A stretch of DNA of 64,000 bases from Colwellia sp. M166 (GTDB lineage: Bacteria; Pseudomonadota; Gammaproteobacteria; Enterobacterales; Alteromonadaceae), in NCBI RefSeq assembly GCF_024585285.1, contig NZ_CP040755.1:3348001-3412000 (forward strand), written 5' to 3'. The notes beneath the pieces were generated by a model. That model was given only the letters and a program-made list of their open reading frames with translations, ran no database searches and had not been told where the DNA came from. Shown piece after piece: positions 29,056 through 38,212 of this stretch; within the stretch, counting starts at the first letter, position 1, and each line of letters starts with the position of its first letter. Position numbers and translations under genes: made by a program.

Positions 29056-29121
29056 ACTTAATTACACCACGTATAAACGTGGTAAAACATATGATGCGGT
29101 GGGCATCATTAATGAGGTCAT

Positions 29122-30990
29122 ATGAACATTAAGCAAAATAACTTTTTCAAAAAATCATTATTATCATTAGCTGTTGCTGGTGCAATGTCGACATCTTTTA
29201 TCGCTTCAGCAAATACTGAAAGTGCAGATGACTTAGAAACAATCACAGTAACTGCGTCACGTTCACCAATGAATATTGCTGACTCATTAGCAAGCCAAGT
29301 GGTAATTACACGTGCTGAGATTGATCGTATTCAGCCTAAATCAGTACTAGATATTCTATCAACTGTTGCAGGTCTTGATATTTCAACTTCTGGCGGTCGT
29401 GGTCAAGCATCGTCAGTATATATGCGCGGTGCTAACTCTGGTCATACCCTTGTTTTATTAAATGGTGTTCGTATTAGCTCTGCAAGCTTAGGCTCTACTA
29501 ACGTACAAAATATTGCTCCTGAATTGGTTGAGCGTATTGAAATTGTTAAAGGACCTCGAGCAGCACTCTGGGGATCTGATGCCATCGGTGGTGTTATTCA
29601 AATATTTACTCGCAAACTAAATAGTGGAGAACACTTCGTTAGTGCAAATGTCGGTAGCGAAGGTTACAGCATGATTAACGGCGGTGTTGGTATAGAACAT
29701 GGCGATGGCTTTACGAGCTTAAGTGTTGAGCACGAAGAAAGTGATGGTTTTGATGCTAAAGATGATAATGAAACCGATGATGATGGCTATAGCTTTGACT
29801 CTTTTGCTATTAATGGTCAACAACAAATCGACAAATCATTAAGTTTAAATTGGTTAGCACAATTAGACAAAGGTGATACTGAATACGATAGCTCATTTGG
29901 TGCTAATGAAAGTGAAGTGAATAACCATGTATGGCAATTAGGCGCCAACTATAATTGGCAAGCTGGCGGTGTAAATAGCATCACACAATTCAGTGTTAGT
30001 CAAAACCGTACTTCTAACATTGGTTACGGTAATGGAACAAGCAAAAGTGATGGTACAAAATATGATTCGCGTCGTAACCAATATTCATTATTAAATAGTA
30101 GTGAGCTTTCTTCACAATGGCAATTGAACCTAGGTGCTGATTTATATCAGGAAGAGCTTAAAGGTGATGCTGAGTACGATAAAACTAAGCGTGACACGAC
30201 AGGCGTATTTGCACATGCAATGTTTAATGATAATAAGTTATCTTATGAATTAGCTGCACGCTATGACGATGTCGAAGGTATTGATTCTGAAACTACTTTT
30301 AACACCAGTGTGGGTTATCAAGTAACACAAAGCACTCAATTAAGTGTTTCTGCAGGTACTGGTTTTAAAGCACCAACATTTAATGATTTATATTACCCAT
30401 TGAATTTTGGTTATAAAGGCAATTCTGATTTAGTCTCTGAAACTTCGAAGAGCTATGAATTTAGTGTTAAAAGTCAATTTGATGCACTATCAATTGCTTT
30501 TAATCTTTACCAAACAGACATCGAAGATTTAATCGATTGGAGTGGCTCGGATAAAGATGGCAATGTAACACCTGTTAACGTTGATGATGTTGAAATTAAA
30601 GGTGCAGAACTTGGTGCTAATTATCAAGGTTTTGGTGGGGTACACCAATTTAATGTGAGCTACATTGAAGCTGAAGATGCATCTACTGGCAAGCAACTAG
30701 GTCGTCGTGCAAAAAATCATATAAGTTATCAATTCGATACTACACTTGCTAAGGCTGATTTATACGCTGAAATTCAATATAAAGGTAAGCGTTATGATTA
30801 TCTTTTTGGTGGTACAGTTGTGAAGCTTGATAGTTATTCATTGGTGAACTTAGGTGTTAGTTATCCAGTTTCTGATAATATTAAGCTTCAGGCAAAAGTG
30901 AATAATGTGTTTGATGAAAACTACCAAACGTCAAGTGCATACTTTACTCAGGAACGTGTAGCGTACTTCGGTATTACTTACCAAAATTAA
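29122..30990 (+). CDS. btuB: TonB-dependent vitamin B12 receptor BtuB
   Basis: The 622-residue outer-membrane receptor has a signal peptide to about residue 30 (IASANT), a TonB box-like ETITVTASR, a plug domain (GLDISTSGGRGQASSVYMRG, RIEIVKGPRAALWGSDAIGG) and a beta-barrel ending in an aromatic-rich strand (YFGITYQN). It imports cobalamin and perhaps other corrinoids using TonB energy. Riboswitch 2 controls it. Length and motifs match BtuB well; a related siderophore receptor is unlikely given the riboswitch. Confidence 0.92.
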   Translation: MNIKQNNFFKKSLLSLAVAGAMSTSFIASANTESADDLETITVTASRSPMNIADSLASQVVITRAEIDRIQPKSVLDILSTVAGLDISTSGGRGQASSVYMRGANSGHTLVLLNGVRISSASLGSTNVQNIAPELVERIEIVKGPRAALWGSDAIGGVIQIFTRKLNSGEHFVSANVGSEGYSMINGGVGIEHGDGFTSLSVEHEESDGFDAKDDNETDDDGYSFDSFAINGQQQIDKSLSLNWLAQLDKGDTEYDSSFGANESEVNNHVWQLGANYNWQAGGVNSITQFSVSQNRTSNIGYGNGTSKSDGTKYDSRRNQYSLLNSSELSSQWQLNLGADLYQEELKGDAEYDKTKRDTTGVFAHAMFNDNKLSYELAARYDDVEGIDSETTFNTSVGYQVTQSTQLSVSAGTGFKAPTFNDLYYPLNFGYKGNSDLVSETSKSYEFSVKSQFDALSIAFNLYQTDIEDLIDWSGSDKDGNVTPVNVDDVEIKGAELGANYQGFGGVHQFNVSYIEAEDASTGKQLGRRAKNHISYQFDTTLAKADLYAEIQYKGKRYDYLFGGTVVKLDSYSLVNLGVSYPVSDNIKLQAKVNNVFDENYQTSSAYFTQERVAYFGITYQN

Positions 30991-31047
30991 TAGCCGCGCT
31001 GATAGTAATATATTAACTTAGAATGAAAAAGGCACCTGACGAGGTTA

Positions 31048-31079
31048 ATGCCAGTCAGTTAAGCTAACTGGCATTTTTC
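31048..31079 (+). terminator. hairpin terminator inside the IS left end
   Basis: ATGCCAGT and ACTGGCAT pair around an 11-base loop and are followed by TTTTT on the plus strand. It may end transcripts coming from btuB before they enter the transposase antisense. The transposase stop codon lies inside the loop. Confidence 0.6.
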
Positions 31080-32383
31080 TTTTTATGAGGGTATTTAGAT
31101 GGTTTGGGTTTCACCCAGCGGGGATATTTTCTATCTTCCCGCCTCGTCGGAAGTTTGAATAAGAGCAGGGTTTTAAGTAAATGATCCCAATGCATAGGAA
31201 TATTACCGGGGCTCATTATTGATATTGACGAAAAATACTGAACCACTGCCATCGAACTACTCGAGAAACTCAGCTGATTTGGCCATATACCTGTTTCTTT
31301 CGCCGCCATCGTCATAATTCTTCGTATTAAATTATAGGCGAGTAATACGCCCCATAGCTCCTGGCGAACCATATCAGGACGCTTACTTCTCAAATGGTAT
31401 GCACTATTAAGCATCGTTTGTTTTATTTCCCTAAACCCGAGTTCTATCTCCCATCGATGGCAGTATAACTCAACAATTTCGTTGCCAGGAAACCGCAATC
31501 TATCTGTCATTGACGTTAATATGCGATAGCTTTTACCCTTTATTGTTTTACTGATTAATCTGGCGTTAATGATTTCAGGTACATCTGGAAAATTCTTTTG
31601 TGCATGCTTTGTTGTTTTCAATGCAATGATATGGTCATTTTTACCAACCGATGTGATAATTTCATACTGTAAGTCCGGTCTTGCTGGGATCAACCAATGT
31701 CGATCACTCCCCGTTTGGTGCCAACGATTAAGCATCCCAAGTGAATAATATCCTTTATCAAACATAGTAAGAGAGTTATCAGGTGTGCGTTCAATCAAAC
31801 GCTCAGCTAGCTTCATTTCATTCGTTTTGTAATTATCAAACTCACTACTGAGTAGTTGATGACTGGTAAGCTCCATATGGCAGACCATACGGATTTGTGG
31901 AAAGGCTGTGTCACCATATTGGTTGCTGCCAGAAGAAAATGCTTTACGATTATCTGGGGTGTCAGGTGTTCGCCAGACCACACCGTCCACAGCCAATAGG
32001 TTCAAACCATTCCATGTTTCAAATTCGTGTTGTTTATACATTGCTTGTGCAGATTTATTGAAGACTTGTTTAACCGAATCATCGCCTAAGCGTTGTCTGG
32101 CTTGAACCATAGCACTGGGAGCAACAAGCTGACTCTTGCCAGGTAACATGATGTCTAACTTAGTGGCGATATTCCAAACAGACTCTTTTCTAAATAAAGC
32201 CATACCAATCACTGACCATAAAACCGCTTCCAGTGGTAGCCTACGTTTGCGAACCGTAGCAATGCCAGCCTTTTCAAAGCCTTGTTCAATGATTTCAGGA
32301 GAAAGGATTTCTGATAGTTTTTCGAAGGTATGGTATCGGTTACTTTCTTCAAGTGTCGTCTGTAGTGCTTGTTCAATATTCAC
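31064..32383 (-). CDS. IS4-family DDE transposase
   Basis: The 439-residue transposase has the DDE core: first Asp in [10 protein letters not shown], second Asp in TMFDKGYYS, and the IS4 signature Y(2)R(3)E(6)K in [16 protein letters not shown]. The N-terminal part has the DUF4372-like [17 protein letters not shown] segment of this group. It is full length with no frameshift, so the element could be active. The hairpin at 32389-32418 just upstream of the start may shield it from outside transcription. Confidence 0.9.
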   Translation of the reverse strand: MNIEQALQTTLEESNRYHTFEKLSEILSPEIIEQGFEKAGIATVRKRRLPLEAVLWSVIGMALFRKESVWNIATKLDIMLPGKSQLVAPSAMVQARQRLGDDSVKQVFNKSAQAMYKQHEFETWNGLNLLAVDGVVWRTPDTPDNRKAFSSGSNQYGDTAFPQIRMVCHMELTSHQLLSSEFDNYKTNEMKLAERLIERTPDNSLTMFDKGYYSLGMLNRWHQTGSDRHWLIPARPDLQYEIITSVGKNDHIIALKTTKHAQKNFPDVPEIINARLISKTIKGKSYRILTSMTDRLRFPGNEIVELYCHRWEIELGFREIKQTMLNSAYHLRSKRPDMVRQELWGVLLAYNLIRRIMTMAAKETGIWPNQLSFSSSSMAVVQYFSSISIMSPGNIPMHWDHLLKTLLLFKLPTRREDRKYPRWVKPKPSKYPHKKKNAS

Positions 32384-32388
32384 AAAAA

Positions 32389-32418
32389 AATCCGTAGTTA
32401 GTTACCTAACTACGGATT
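32389..32418. promoter_or_regulatory. perfect hairpin just upstream of the transposase start
   Basis: AATCCGTAGTTAG and CTAACTACGGATT form a perfect 13-base stem with the loop TTAC, about 6 bases before the transposase ATG on the minus strand. In transcripts entering from outside it would fold near the ribosome site, so it could limit impinging expression; a terminator role is also possible. Confidence 0.5.
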
Positions 32419-32496
32419 TTGCATGATCTTTTGGATCGGTCAACCGATCGTTATCTTAACTGATCGGCATTAACCTGACGAGGTGCCTTTTTTATG

Positions 32497-32612
32497 TACA
32501 GGATGTACGGTATAACGCAGGTGCAAGGATGCACAGAAGCGTATATGTACAGGATGCACGGTCAGTTTTTTCGTTCCGGACAAAAACTAAGTACCTGCAT
32601 CCATGCCGGCAA
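32497..32612. repeat. short intergenic repeats with related palindromic motifs
   Basis: The motif TGTACAGGATGTACGGT is followed 50 bases later by TGTACAGGATGCACGGT, and by CTAAGTACCTGCATCCATGCC (given here in shortened form: AAGTACCTGCATCCATG). The last part is close to AAGTACCAACATCCATG inside the element at 11597. The end of the repeat overlaps the last codons of the cobD gene, whose C terminus reads AGMDAGT. Confidence 0.55.
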
Positions 32613-33666
32613 TAATTCGTGTATAAGCTTGGCGGCAAGCACTCTCTAATCGCTTAAAATTCCCCATCACTGTAATGCCAAATCTGATCGTGTCTTTCTC
32701 GTCAGCAAGTCGGCAATAGACCCCTTGTTGGCAAAGGCTATGGTGAATTTTTTCAGCATGTTCTACTTGATGAAAACGTAAGGTGAGGAATAAATCACAG
32801 CCTTTAATATCAAGCAATAAAGCTTGAGAAAATACTTCATTAAGCATCTTTTCTTGCGCTTTCCTCAATGTTTTCAAACGTGACTTTTGCTCTATTTGCC
32901 AGCTGATATCAGCTAACGCTCGCTCGGCAATGATTTGTGCTGGTCCGTTTACTTGCCATGGCCCTAATAGGCTTGCAATGCTTTTACACCAAGTATTATC
33001 CGCAATTAAAAAGCCAATACGAATACCAGCTAAACCAAAGAACTTGCCAAATGAACGCAATACCATGACGTGACCACTGTTACTATCATTAGCAACATCG
33101 CTATCAAGGTTAGGGCTATAAGGTTGCTCCTTCGACATAACGTCCATAAAGGCTTCATCAAGTACTAATAAGCCGTTAAGTTGACTGAGCTTTTCATGAT
33201 ATTGCTTAATAATACTAGGCGTGAAAAACTGCCCTGTTGGGTTGTTAGGATTGATCGCCACTAGCACACTGTTTGGTAATAACGATGTAATGTCCGGTAA
33301 TGACGCTTGATAGAAATGCAATTGATAACCTGCGGTTTTCCAAGCATGTGCATGCTCTTTATAGCCTCGTTCAGGTAGATAGACATTGCGTGCGTGAATA
33401 TTTTTTTGCCGATATAGCTCAGGCAATGCTTTAATAATGGCTTGGCTGCCGTTAGTTACAACAAGTTGTGAACATTGATAATACTGTTTTGCAGCAGCAA
33501 TTAATTCAGGATTTCGTTGTGGTAATTGTTGCCATGCGCTTAACGGGATATCAGGAATGGGATAGCTGAACGGCGCAATGCCAGTGGATAGATCTAACCA
33601 ATCATTGGTTGAAATTTTATATTGCTCGGCAATCTGTTGTAACTGCCCACCATGAATTAAAGCCAT
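32587..33666 (-). CDS. cobD: threonine-phosphate decarboxylase (PLP-dependent), B12 side-chain synthesis
   Basis: The 359-residue class I/II aminotransferase-fold enzyme makes (R)-1-aminopropan-2-ol phosphate for the nucleotide loop. It starts ALIHGGQ, has WLDLSTGIAPFSYP, the NPNNPTG loop, LDEAFMDV and the PLP lysine in VLRSFGKFFGLAG. It is the last gene of the minus-strand set phosphatase-cbiB-cobD. The last six or so residues are encoded within an intergenic repeat, so the natural C terminus may have been altered. In Pseudomonas naming the same protein is CobC. Confidence 0.88.
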   Translation of the reverse strand: MALIHGGQLQQIAEQYKISTNDWLDLSTGIAPFSYPIPDIPLSAWQQLPQRNPELIAAAKQYYQCSQLVVTNGSQAIIKALPELYRQKNIHARNVYLPERGYKEHAHAWKTAGYQLHFYQASLPDITSLLPNSVLVAINPNNPTGQFFTPSIIKQYHEKLSQLNGLLVLDEAFMDVMSKEQPYSPNLDSDVANDSNSGHVMVLRSFGKFFGLAGIRIGFLIADNTWCKSIASLLGPWQVNGPAQIIAERALADISWQIEQKSRLKTLRKAQEKMLNEVFSQALLLDIKGCDLFLTLRFHQVEHAEKIHHSLCQQGVYCRLADEKDTIRFGITVMGNFKRLESACRQAYTRIIAGMDAGT

Positions 33667-33705
33667 TTTTTTCCTAGTAATAAACTATTGTAAGTGGACT
33701 TGGTA

Positions 33706-34743
33706 TTAAATGAACGTGCAAAAAATATTTGTGATTAATTGCCAGATAAAAACCCAGGTAATTAACAGTAAACTAGCTCGGTTAACGACATGTAAACTCT
33801 GTACAATATCATCAATGCTAACGGCACGGCCTGCGCCTAAAGTGACAGAATGAACAACATTGCCATGGTATTGAGCGCTGCCACCTAATTTTATTGCCAT
33901 AACGGTTGCGCCAGCGGCCATTACCCAGCCACCATTATGACTTTTATATTGCTTGCCTTGGCTATAGGCATTTTGAAGTGCTTTGGCAAAAAGTCGGTGC
34001 GGTAGACCTTGTATCGCATAGAGCAGCGCACAACATTTTCCTGAAATGAAGCCGAGTAAATCGTCGAGACGAGCACTGGCATAACCAAAATTTATAAAAC
34101 GAGCGTTTTTATAGCCCCACATTGCATCTAAGGTATTGGCAAGCCTATGCAAAATTACCAGAGGTGCGCCGCCAATAAGGTAGTAAACAAGTGATGCGAT
34201 AACCGCGTCATGGCCGTTTTCTAACATGGATTCAACCGTCGCTCTTGATATTTCCTGCTCGGTAAGTGCTGAAGTTTCTCGACTGACAATATAGCCGGTG
34301 AAGTGGCGAGCGTTATCAATATCGCCAGACTGTAGTGGCCGGTAAATCTGCATGGCATGTTGATATAAACTATTCAGTCCTATTGCTAAATAAAGTACCG
34401 TGGCATCGGCCATAATTTGCCCATACCAAGTTAACTGCTCAATGAGGAAATAATAAAGTACAGGTAATGGTAGTACCAATAAGCACCAAGCCATCGTGCC
34501 GAGTAGTTTTGCTTTTAGTACTGAACGGTCTTTGGTTGACACTTTTTCTATTGGAAGCGGATTAAGTCTTGCTGCCAGTTTATTGGCTAACCAGCCAAAG
34601 CCAACCAAGTAATGAAAATGTTTTGCTTCACCTAACGTTTTATCCAACAATAGTGCGATGAACAGCGTTAATACCAGACTAAATTCAGACAGTATTGCGA
34701 TACTTTGTTGAAATATATTGTGTTGAAAAATATGCTCAAACAA
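33706..34743 (-). CDS. cbiB: adenosylcobinamide-phosphate synthase, membrane protein
   Basis: CbiB attaches aminopropanol phosphate to adenosylcobyric acid. The 345-residue protein has several membrane helices, an N-terminal LLDKTLGEAKHFHYLVGFG segment corresponding to the family's LDxxxGdP-HPV start, RPLQSGDIDNAR, SRETSALTEQEISRATVES and the conserved ENGHDAVIASL near residue 150. It is 40 bases upstream of cobD on the same strand. Confidence 0.88.
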   Translation of the reverse strand: MFEHIFQHNIFQQSIAILSEFSLVLTLFIALLLDKTLGEAKHFHYLVGFGWLANKLAARLNPLPIEKVSTKDRSVLKAKLLGTMAWCLLVLPLPVLYYFLIEQLTWYGQIMADATVLYLAIGLNSLYQHAMQIYRPLQSGDIDNARHFTGYIVSRETSALTEQEISRATVESMLENGHDAVIASLVYYLIGGAPLVILHRLANTLDAMWGYKNARFINFGYASARLDDLLGFISGKCCALLYAIQGLPHRLFAKALQNAYSQGKQYKSHNGGWVMAAGATVMAIKLGGSAQYHGNVVHSVTLGAGRAVSIDDIVQSLHVVNRASLLLITWVFIWQLITNIFCTFI

Positions 34744-34811
34744 TGTTACTACTGCCTTAATATTTTCGGGGTTATAAAGCTTAGTTATCTTTAAATTAAA
34801 AGACCTAAAGC

Positions 34812-34850
34812 GCCTAACTAAACAGCTTGGTTATAGCGTTTTAGTTAGGC
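34812..34850 (-). terminator. perfect hairpin between phosphatase and cbiB genes
   Basis: GCCTAACTAAA (34812-34822) and TTTAGTTAGGC (34840-34850) form a perfect 11-base stem. On the minus strand it follows the phosphatase stop by 11 bases. The downstream T-run is weak, so it may only attenuate transcription into cbiB. Confidence 0.55.
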
Positions 34851-34861
34851 AGTTTATGTTG

Positions 34862-35449
34862 TTATAACTGCTCAACTAATTGAAATTGATTATCCTGATG
34901 GAGATAATTCAAGCTTAATAAGCAACCATTGTCGAAGAGTTGATAAGCATTACCCGTTGAATTTTCGCCTAGTCTTGCTAATAAGCAACGTAACGCTTCG
35001 CCATGAAAAATAACCAGTAAGTTTTTACTTTTGTGACTCAGTGCTAGCGACTTTAATGCTTGATAAATACGTTCACCGCATAGTATTGCGCTTTCTCCAT
35101 TAACCGGTTTTAGTTCGGTAAATTGGTGTAATATTTCATGATAGTTTTTATCGTTCTTAATATCATTAACATGTTTACCTTGCCAATGACCTAAATCTCT
35201 TTCGACCAAGCTATCTAAACTCATCACGGGGGCATTTAATTGTTGCTGGCATATCGCCGCGCTTGCAATTGCTCGTCCTAGTGAGGAAGAAACAATGAGG
35301 TCTATTTTTTTGCTGATAAGTTGCGAGGCAACATTTTCTGACTGTTGTTTGCCTATAGCGGTTAGTTCACTGTCTAATTGCCCTTGAAAACGTTGTACTT
35401 TATTCCATTGGGTTTGTCCGTGACGAGCTAAATATAGCGTTGTTTTCAT
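34862..35449 (-). CDS. histidine phosphatase, second CobC-like protein
   Basis: The 195-residue protein has YLARHGQTQWN (His about residue 9), RFQGQLDSELTAIGKQQ, the ERDLGHWQGK segment and a second His in LVIFHGEALRCLLA. This is the phosphoglycerate-mutase-like phosphatase fold. Its place upstream of cbiB and cobD suggests an alpha-ribazole phosphatase role like that of the gene at 23606. It could instead act on another phosphorylated small molecule. The start ATG has no strong ribosome site. Confidence 0.72.
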   Translation of the reverse strand: MKTTLYLARHGQTQWNKVQRFQGQLDSELTAIGKQQSENVASQLISKKIDLIVSSSLGRAIASAAICQQQLNAPVMSLDSLVERDLGHWQGKHVNDIKNDKNYHEILHQFTELKPVNGESAILCGERIYQALKSLALSHKSKNLLVIFHGEALRCLLARLGENSTGNAYQLFDNGCLLSLNYLHQDNQFQLVEQL

Positions 35450-35639
35450 TTCTTAGCTCTATGCTGTAGCTGTTAAAATAGAATAATTGGCTGTGGAGAA
35501 TAACTAAATCATTAACTTGATTCAATGCAATTGTTTTTTCTACACACTATTGCTCTGACAAGCATCCAGTAGAGGCAGGTAAAATGGTGTTATTTGTTGA
35601 ATAACCGTTGCGCATGGCGTAATATCAGCGCAGATTTAG

Positions 35640-35870
35640 GTGTCTTGAGTTGCCGCGTTAATGAGATAAAATTTATCTGCTTAACACGGATGACAAAGAT
35701 GAAACGTGAAACTGGTGAAATACCAGTACTGCCCCCGCAACGGTAACTGTGAGCAGCAACAAAACCACTGTATTAAATCACTACTTTATTTAACAAAATA
35801 GTGACGATATGGGAAGGTGTTGCAAGTGCGATGAACAGGAGTCCGGAGACCGGCCTAAAGCTATCACTCG
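35640..35870 (+). promoter_or_regulatory. cobalamin riboswitch 3, upstream of the CbiA/CobN-like operon
   Basis: The aptamer elements are clear: ACTGGTGAAATACCAGT, CTGCCCCCGCAACGGTAA, a variable arm with a GACGATATGGGAAGG region, and the B12 box AGGAGTCCGGAGACCGGCC near 35837. About 180 bases separate it from the first gene at 36049. It probably shuts down the whole set up to cobO when AdoCbl is abundant. Confidence 0.92.
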
Positions 35871-36048
35871 ACAACTGCGGTGGGCGGTAATTCAGAGAAC
35901 AGTATACGGTCTGAGTTATTTTTTACGATCGCATGATGTATTAAAGCGCTACTTATCGTTGCTATTATTCATTACGTGACCACACCGCATACCGACTTTG
36001 ATTTCCTACACCGTTAATATTCTATATATATTAGGCAGCGGAATCGTT

Positions 36049-36654
36049 ATGAAATCAGACCACCAAAAATTACCTATTAACTTGTTTGTTGCCGTATTGG
36101 CAATATTAAGCTTTCTTATGTTAGCTACTCGTACACACCATTTTTCTAGCTTTAACCATTTGCCGAGTGCATCAATTGCTATTTTCTTTTTAGCTGGGAT
36201 GTATTTGAGAAATATTAAAGCCTTTTGGTTCTTTTACATTCTGACTTTAACAATAGATCTCGCGTCATCTTATTATCGTGGTCAATTTGGTGACTGTATT
36301 ACCACTTCATATCCAGCGTTAGTATTGAGCTACGGCGTTATGTTTACTGTCGGTTATTATACTCGTCCTAACTGGCAGCGAAGCGCCTGGCAAATCAACA
36401 TTGTTAAAGTGGCGTTAGCGTTATTTATTGCCAGCTCAATTGCCTTCTTTATTTCAAATGGTAGCTATTACGCATTATCAGGTAAGTTTCCTGAGTTGTC
36501 TTGGGCTGAATACGCAACCCGCGTTGATAAATACTACTTTAAGTCTATTTCTAATCCTATTTTCTATGTGATTTCGGCGATCGTTATTGATTTTACCTTG
36601 AGTCATTTCTTTGCTGATAAAGCCATAGATACCAAAGTTAATAACTCGCTTTAA
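36049..36654 (+). CDS. riboswitch-controlled six-helix membrane protein, possible cobalt or corrinoid transporter component
   Basis: I do not recognise a characterised family with certainty. The 201-residue protein (from ATG 36049) has about six membrane helices, with HLPSASIAIFFLAGMYLRN after the first, DLASSYYRGQFGDCIT in the third-helix region, and a final helix VISAIVIDFTLSHFF. The size resembles an ECF-transporter S component or a small predicted cobalt transporter. Being the first gene behind riboswitch 3 strongly ties it to corrinoids or cobalt. No ECF ATPase is nearby. The upstream in-frame start at 35998 adds a stretch without a ribosome site. Confidence 0.65.
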   Translation: MKSDHQKLPINLFVAVLAILSFLMLATRTHHFSSFNHLPSASIAIFFLAGMYLRNIKAFWFFYILTLTIDLASSYYRGQFGDCITTSYPALVLSYGVMFTVGYYTRPNWQRSAWQINIVKVALALFIASSIAFFISNGSYYALSGKFPELSWAEYATRVDKYYFKSISNPIFYVISAIVIDFTLSHFFADKAIDTKVNNSL

Positions 36655-36696
36655 TTTTTAGCTTGTTAAAAATAGTTTAATGAGAAGGATAGCTTA

Positions 36697-38139
36697 ATGG
36701 CTTCTGCAAAAAAGCAAACATCACCAGTTGCAAACACCGCATTTAAAAATAAGCCTGAACATAAGCAAGGCAGTGGTGTTATGTGTTCAGCATTAATTAT
36801 TGCTGCGCCGCATTCGGGCTCTGGAAAAACCACAGTAACAGCGGCTTTGGCTCGTTATCACCGCAACCAAGGTCGTACAGTAACGGTGTTTAAAGTTGGA
36901 CCTGACTTTATTGACCCGATGATTTTACGCCAAGCTAGTGGTGAATTAGTTTATCAATTAGATCTCTGGCTCGTTGGCGAGAAAGGCTGTCAGGAATTGC
37001 TTTATCGTGCTGCACAAGAGTCTGATCTTATTCTGATTGAAGGCGTCATGGGCTTGTTTGATGGCAACCCGAGTAGTGCGGACCTAGCTGAGTACTTTAA
37101 CATTCCAGTGCTAGGGGTTATCGATGCTAAAGCGATGGCACAAACCTTTGCCGCGGTGACGTTTGGCTTAGCAAAGTTTAGAAAAAACTTACCTTTTTCT
37201 GGCGTAATTGCCAACCGTGTGAATAGCGAGCGTCATATCGAGTTGCTAAGTGAAGGCTTTCCAGAAGAGTTTCGTTTTTATGGCCGTTTACCAAAAGATG
37301 AAACTATTACCTTACCAGCACGTCATTTAGGCTTAGTGTTGGCACAGGAATTATCCGATATTGATGCGCAACTTGATCGAGCTGCAGGTCATATCGCTAA
37401 TACCGATCTAACTGAGTTACCTGAAAAAGTAGAATTTTTTGCAAGTCATACCAATAGCGATGAAATCATGACTAAGCAAGCATTGCTCGGCACACGCATT
37501 ATTATTGTGCGAGATAATGCTTTTAGTTTTATTTACGCGGCTAATATTGCTTTTTTACAACAAGCAGGCGCAGAGCTAGTTTATTGTTCAGCATTGACCG
37601 ATGAACACCTGCCTGACGGTGATGTTTTATATATTCCGGGTGGTTATCCTGAGCTCTATATTGAACAGTTAATGGCGAATGTCACTTTTCTCGATGATGT
37701 TAAAGGTTTTGCTGCTAGTAATAAGCCTATTATTGCTGAGTGCGGCGGCATGATGTATTTACTTGAGCAACTTACCGATATGTCAGGGCAAGAGTTTTCG
37801 ATGCTGGGTTTATTGCCAGGTAAGGCGGTTATGCAGAAAAAAGTCGCCGCTATCGGTTCACAGTGGGTTAATTTAACCGGTTTTGGTAAAGGGATTGATG
37901 GCAGCCTTGTCGACAATGGTGCTCACGATACTGACAACATAATGCGCGGGCATAGCTTTCACTATTCTGCTGCTGAAATTGATTTAGAGCCTAGTGGTCA
38001 AACGACACATCATCCAAGTGAACGGGCCGGAGAATTTGTTTACCAACATAACAACATTCTTGCGTCTTATATGCATTGGTATTTACCTAGCAACCCAAGT
38101 TTAACACTGCGTATTTTTAATAAAACGCGATGTTTTTAA
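36697..38139 (+). CDS. cbiA: cobyrinate a,c-diamide synthase
   Basis: CbiA/CobB amidates the a and c side chains of (hydrogeno)cobyrinate. The 480-residue protein has an ATP-binding N-terminal domain with APHSGSGKTTVTAALAR (about residue 37), GLFDGNPSSAD, and a glutamine amidotransferase domain with YIPGGYPELY and the nucleophile Cys in AECGGMMYLL; SFHYS is near the end. An AAGGA ribosome site precedes the ATG. About 30 residues before the P-loop are extra compared with a minimal enzyme. It is between the membrane protein and the CobN-like gene. Confidence 0.92.
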   Translation: MASAKKQTSPVANTAFKNKPEHKQGSGVMCSALIIAAPHSGSGKTTVTAALARYHRNQGRTVTVFKVGPDFIDPMILRQASGELVYQLDLWLVGEKGCQELLYRAAQESDLILIEGVMGLFDGNPSSADLAEYFNIPVLGVIDAKAMAQTFAAVTFGLAKFRKNLPFSGVIANRVNSERHIELLSEGFPEEFRFYGRLPKDETITLPARHLGLVLAQELSDIDAQLDRAAGHIANTDLTELPEKVEFFASHTNSDEIMTKQALLGTRIIIVRDNAFSFIYAANIAFLQQAGAELVYCSALTDEHLPDGDVLYIPGGYPELYIEQLMANVTFLDDVKGFAASNKPIIAECGGMMYLLEQLTDMSGQEFSMLGLLPGKAVMQKKVAAIGSQWVNLTGFGKGIDGSLVDNGAHDTDNIMRGHSFHYSAAEIDLEPSGQTTHHPSERAGEFVYQHNNILASYMHWYLPSNPSLTLRIFNKTRCF

Positions 38140-38212
38140 TTCGCTCTTCAAATTTTATCTAGCAAAGCTTGGTTAATATTATTCTATTAATTAAGCTGTT
38201 AGTCCCTGTTTT

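Larger units (their letters stand above)
31026..32492 (-). mobile_element. IS4-family insertion sequence between btuB and cobD
   Basis: The element is about 1467 bases with 27-base imperfect terminal inverted repeats, starting AAAAAGGCACCT at the left and ending AGGTGCCTTTTT at the right; a central 7-base block of the repeat differs (GACGAGG against CGTCAGG in the same sense). One intact transposase gene fills it. No clear target duplication could be seen. It sits in the gap between two convergent B12 genes and does not break a gene. Confidence 0.82.
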
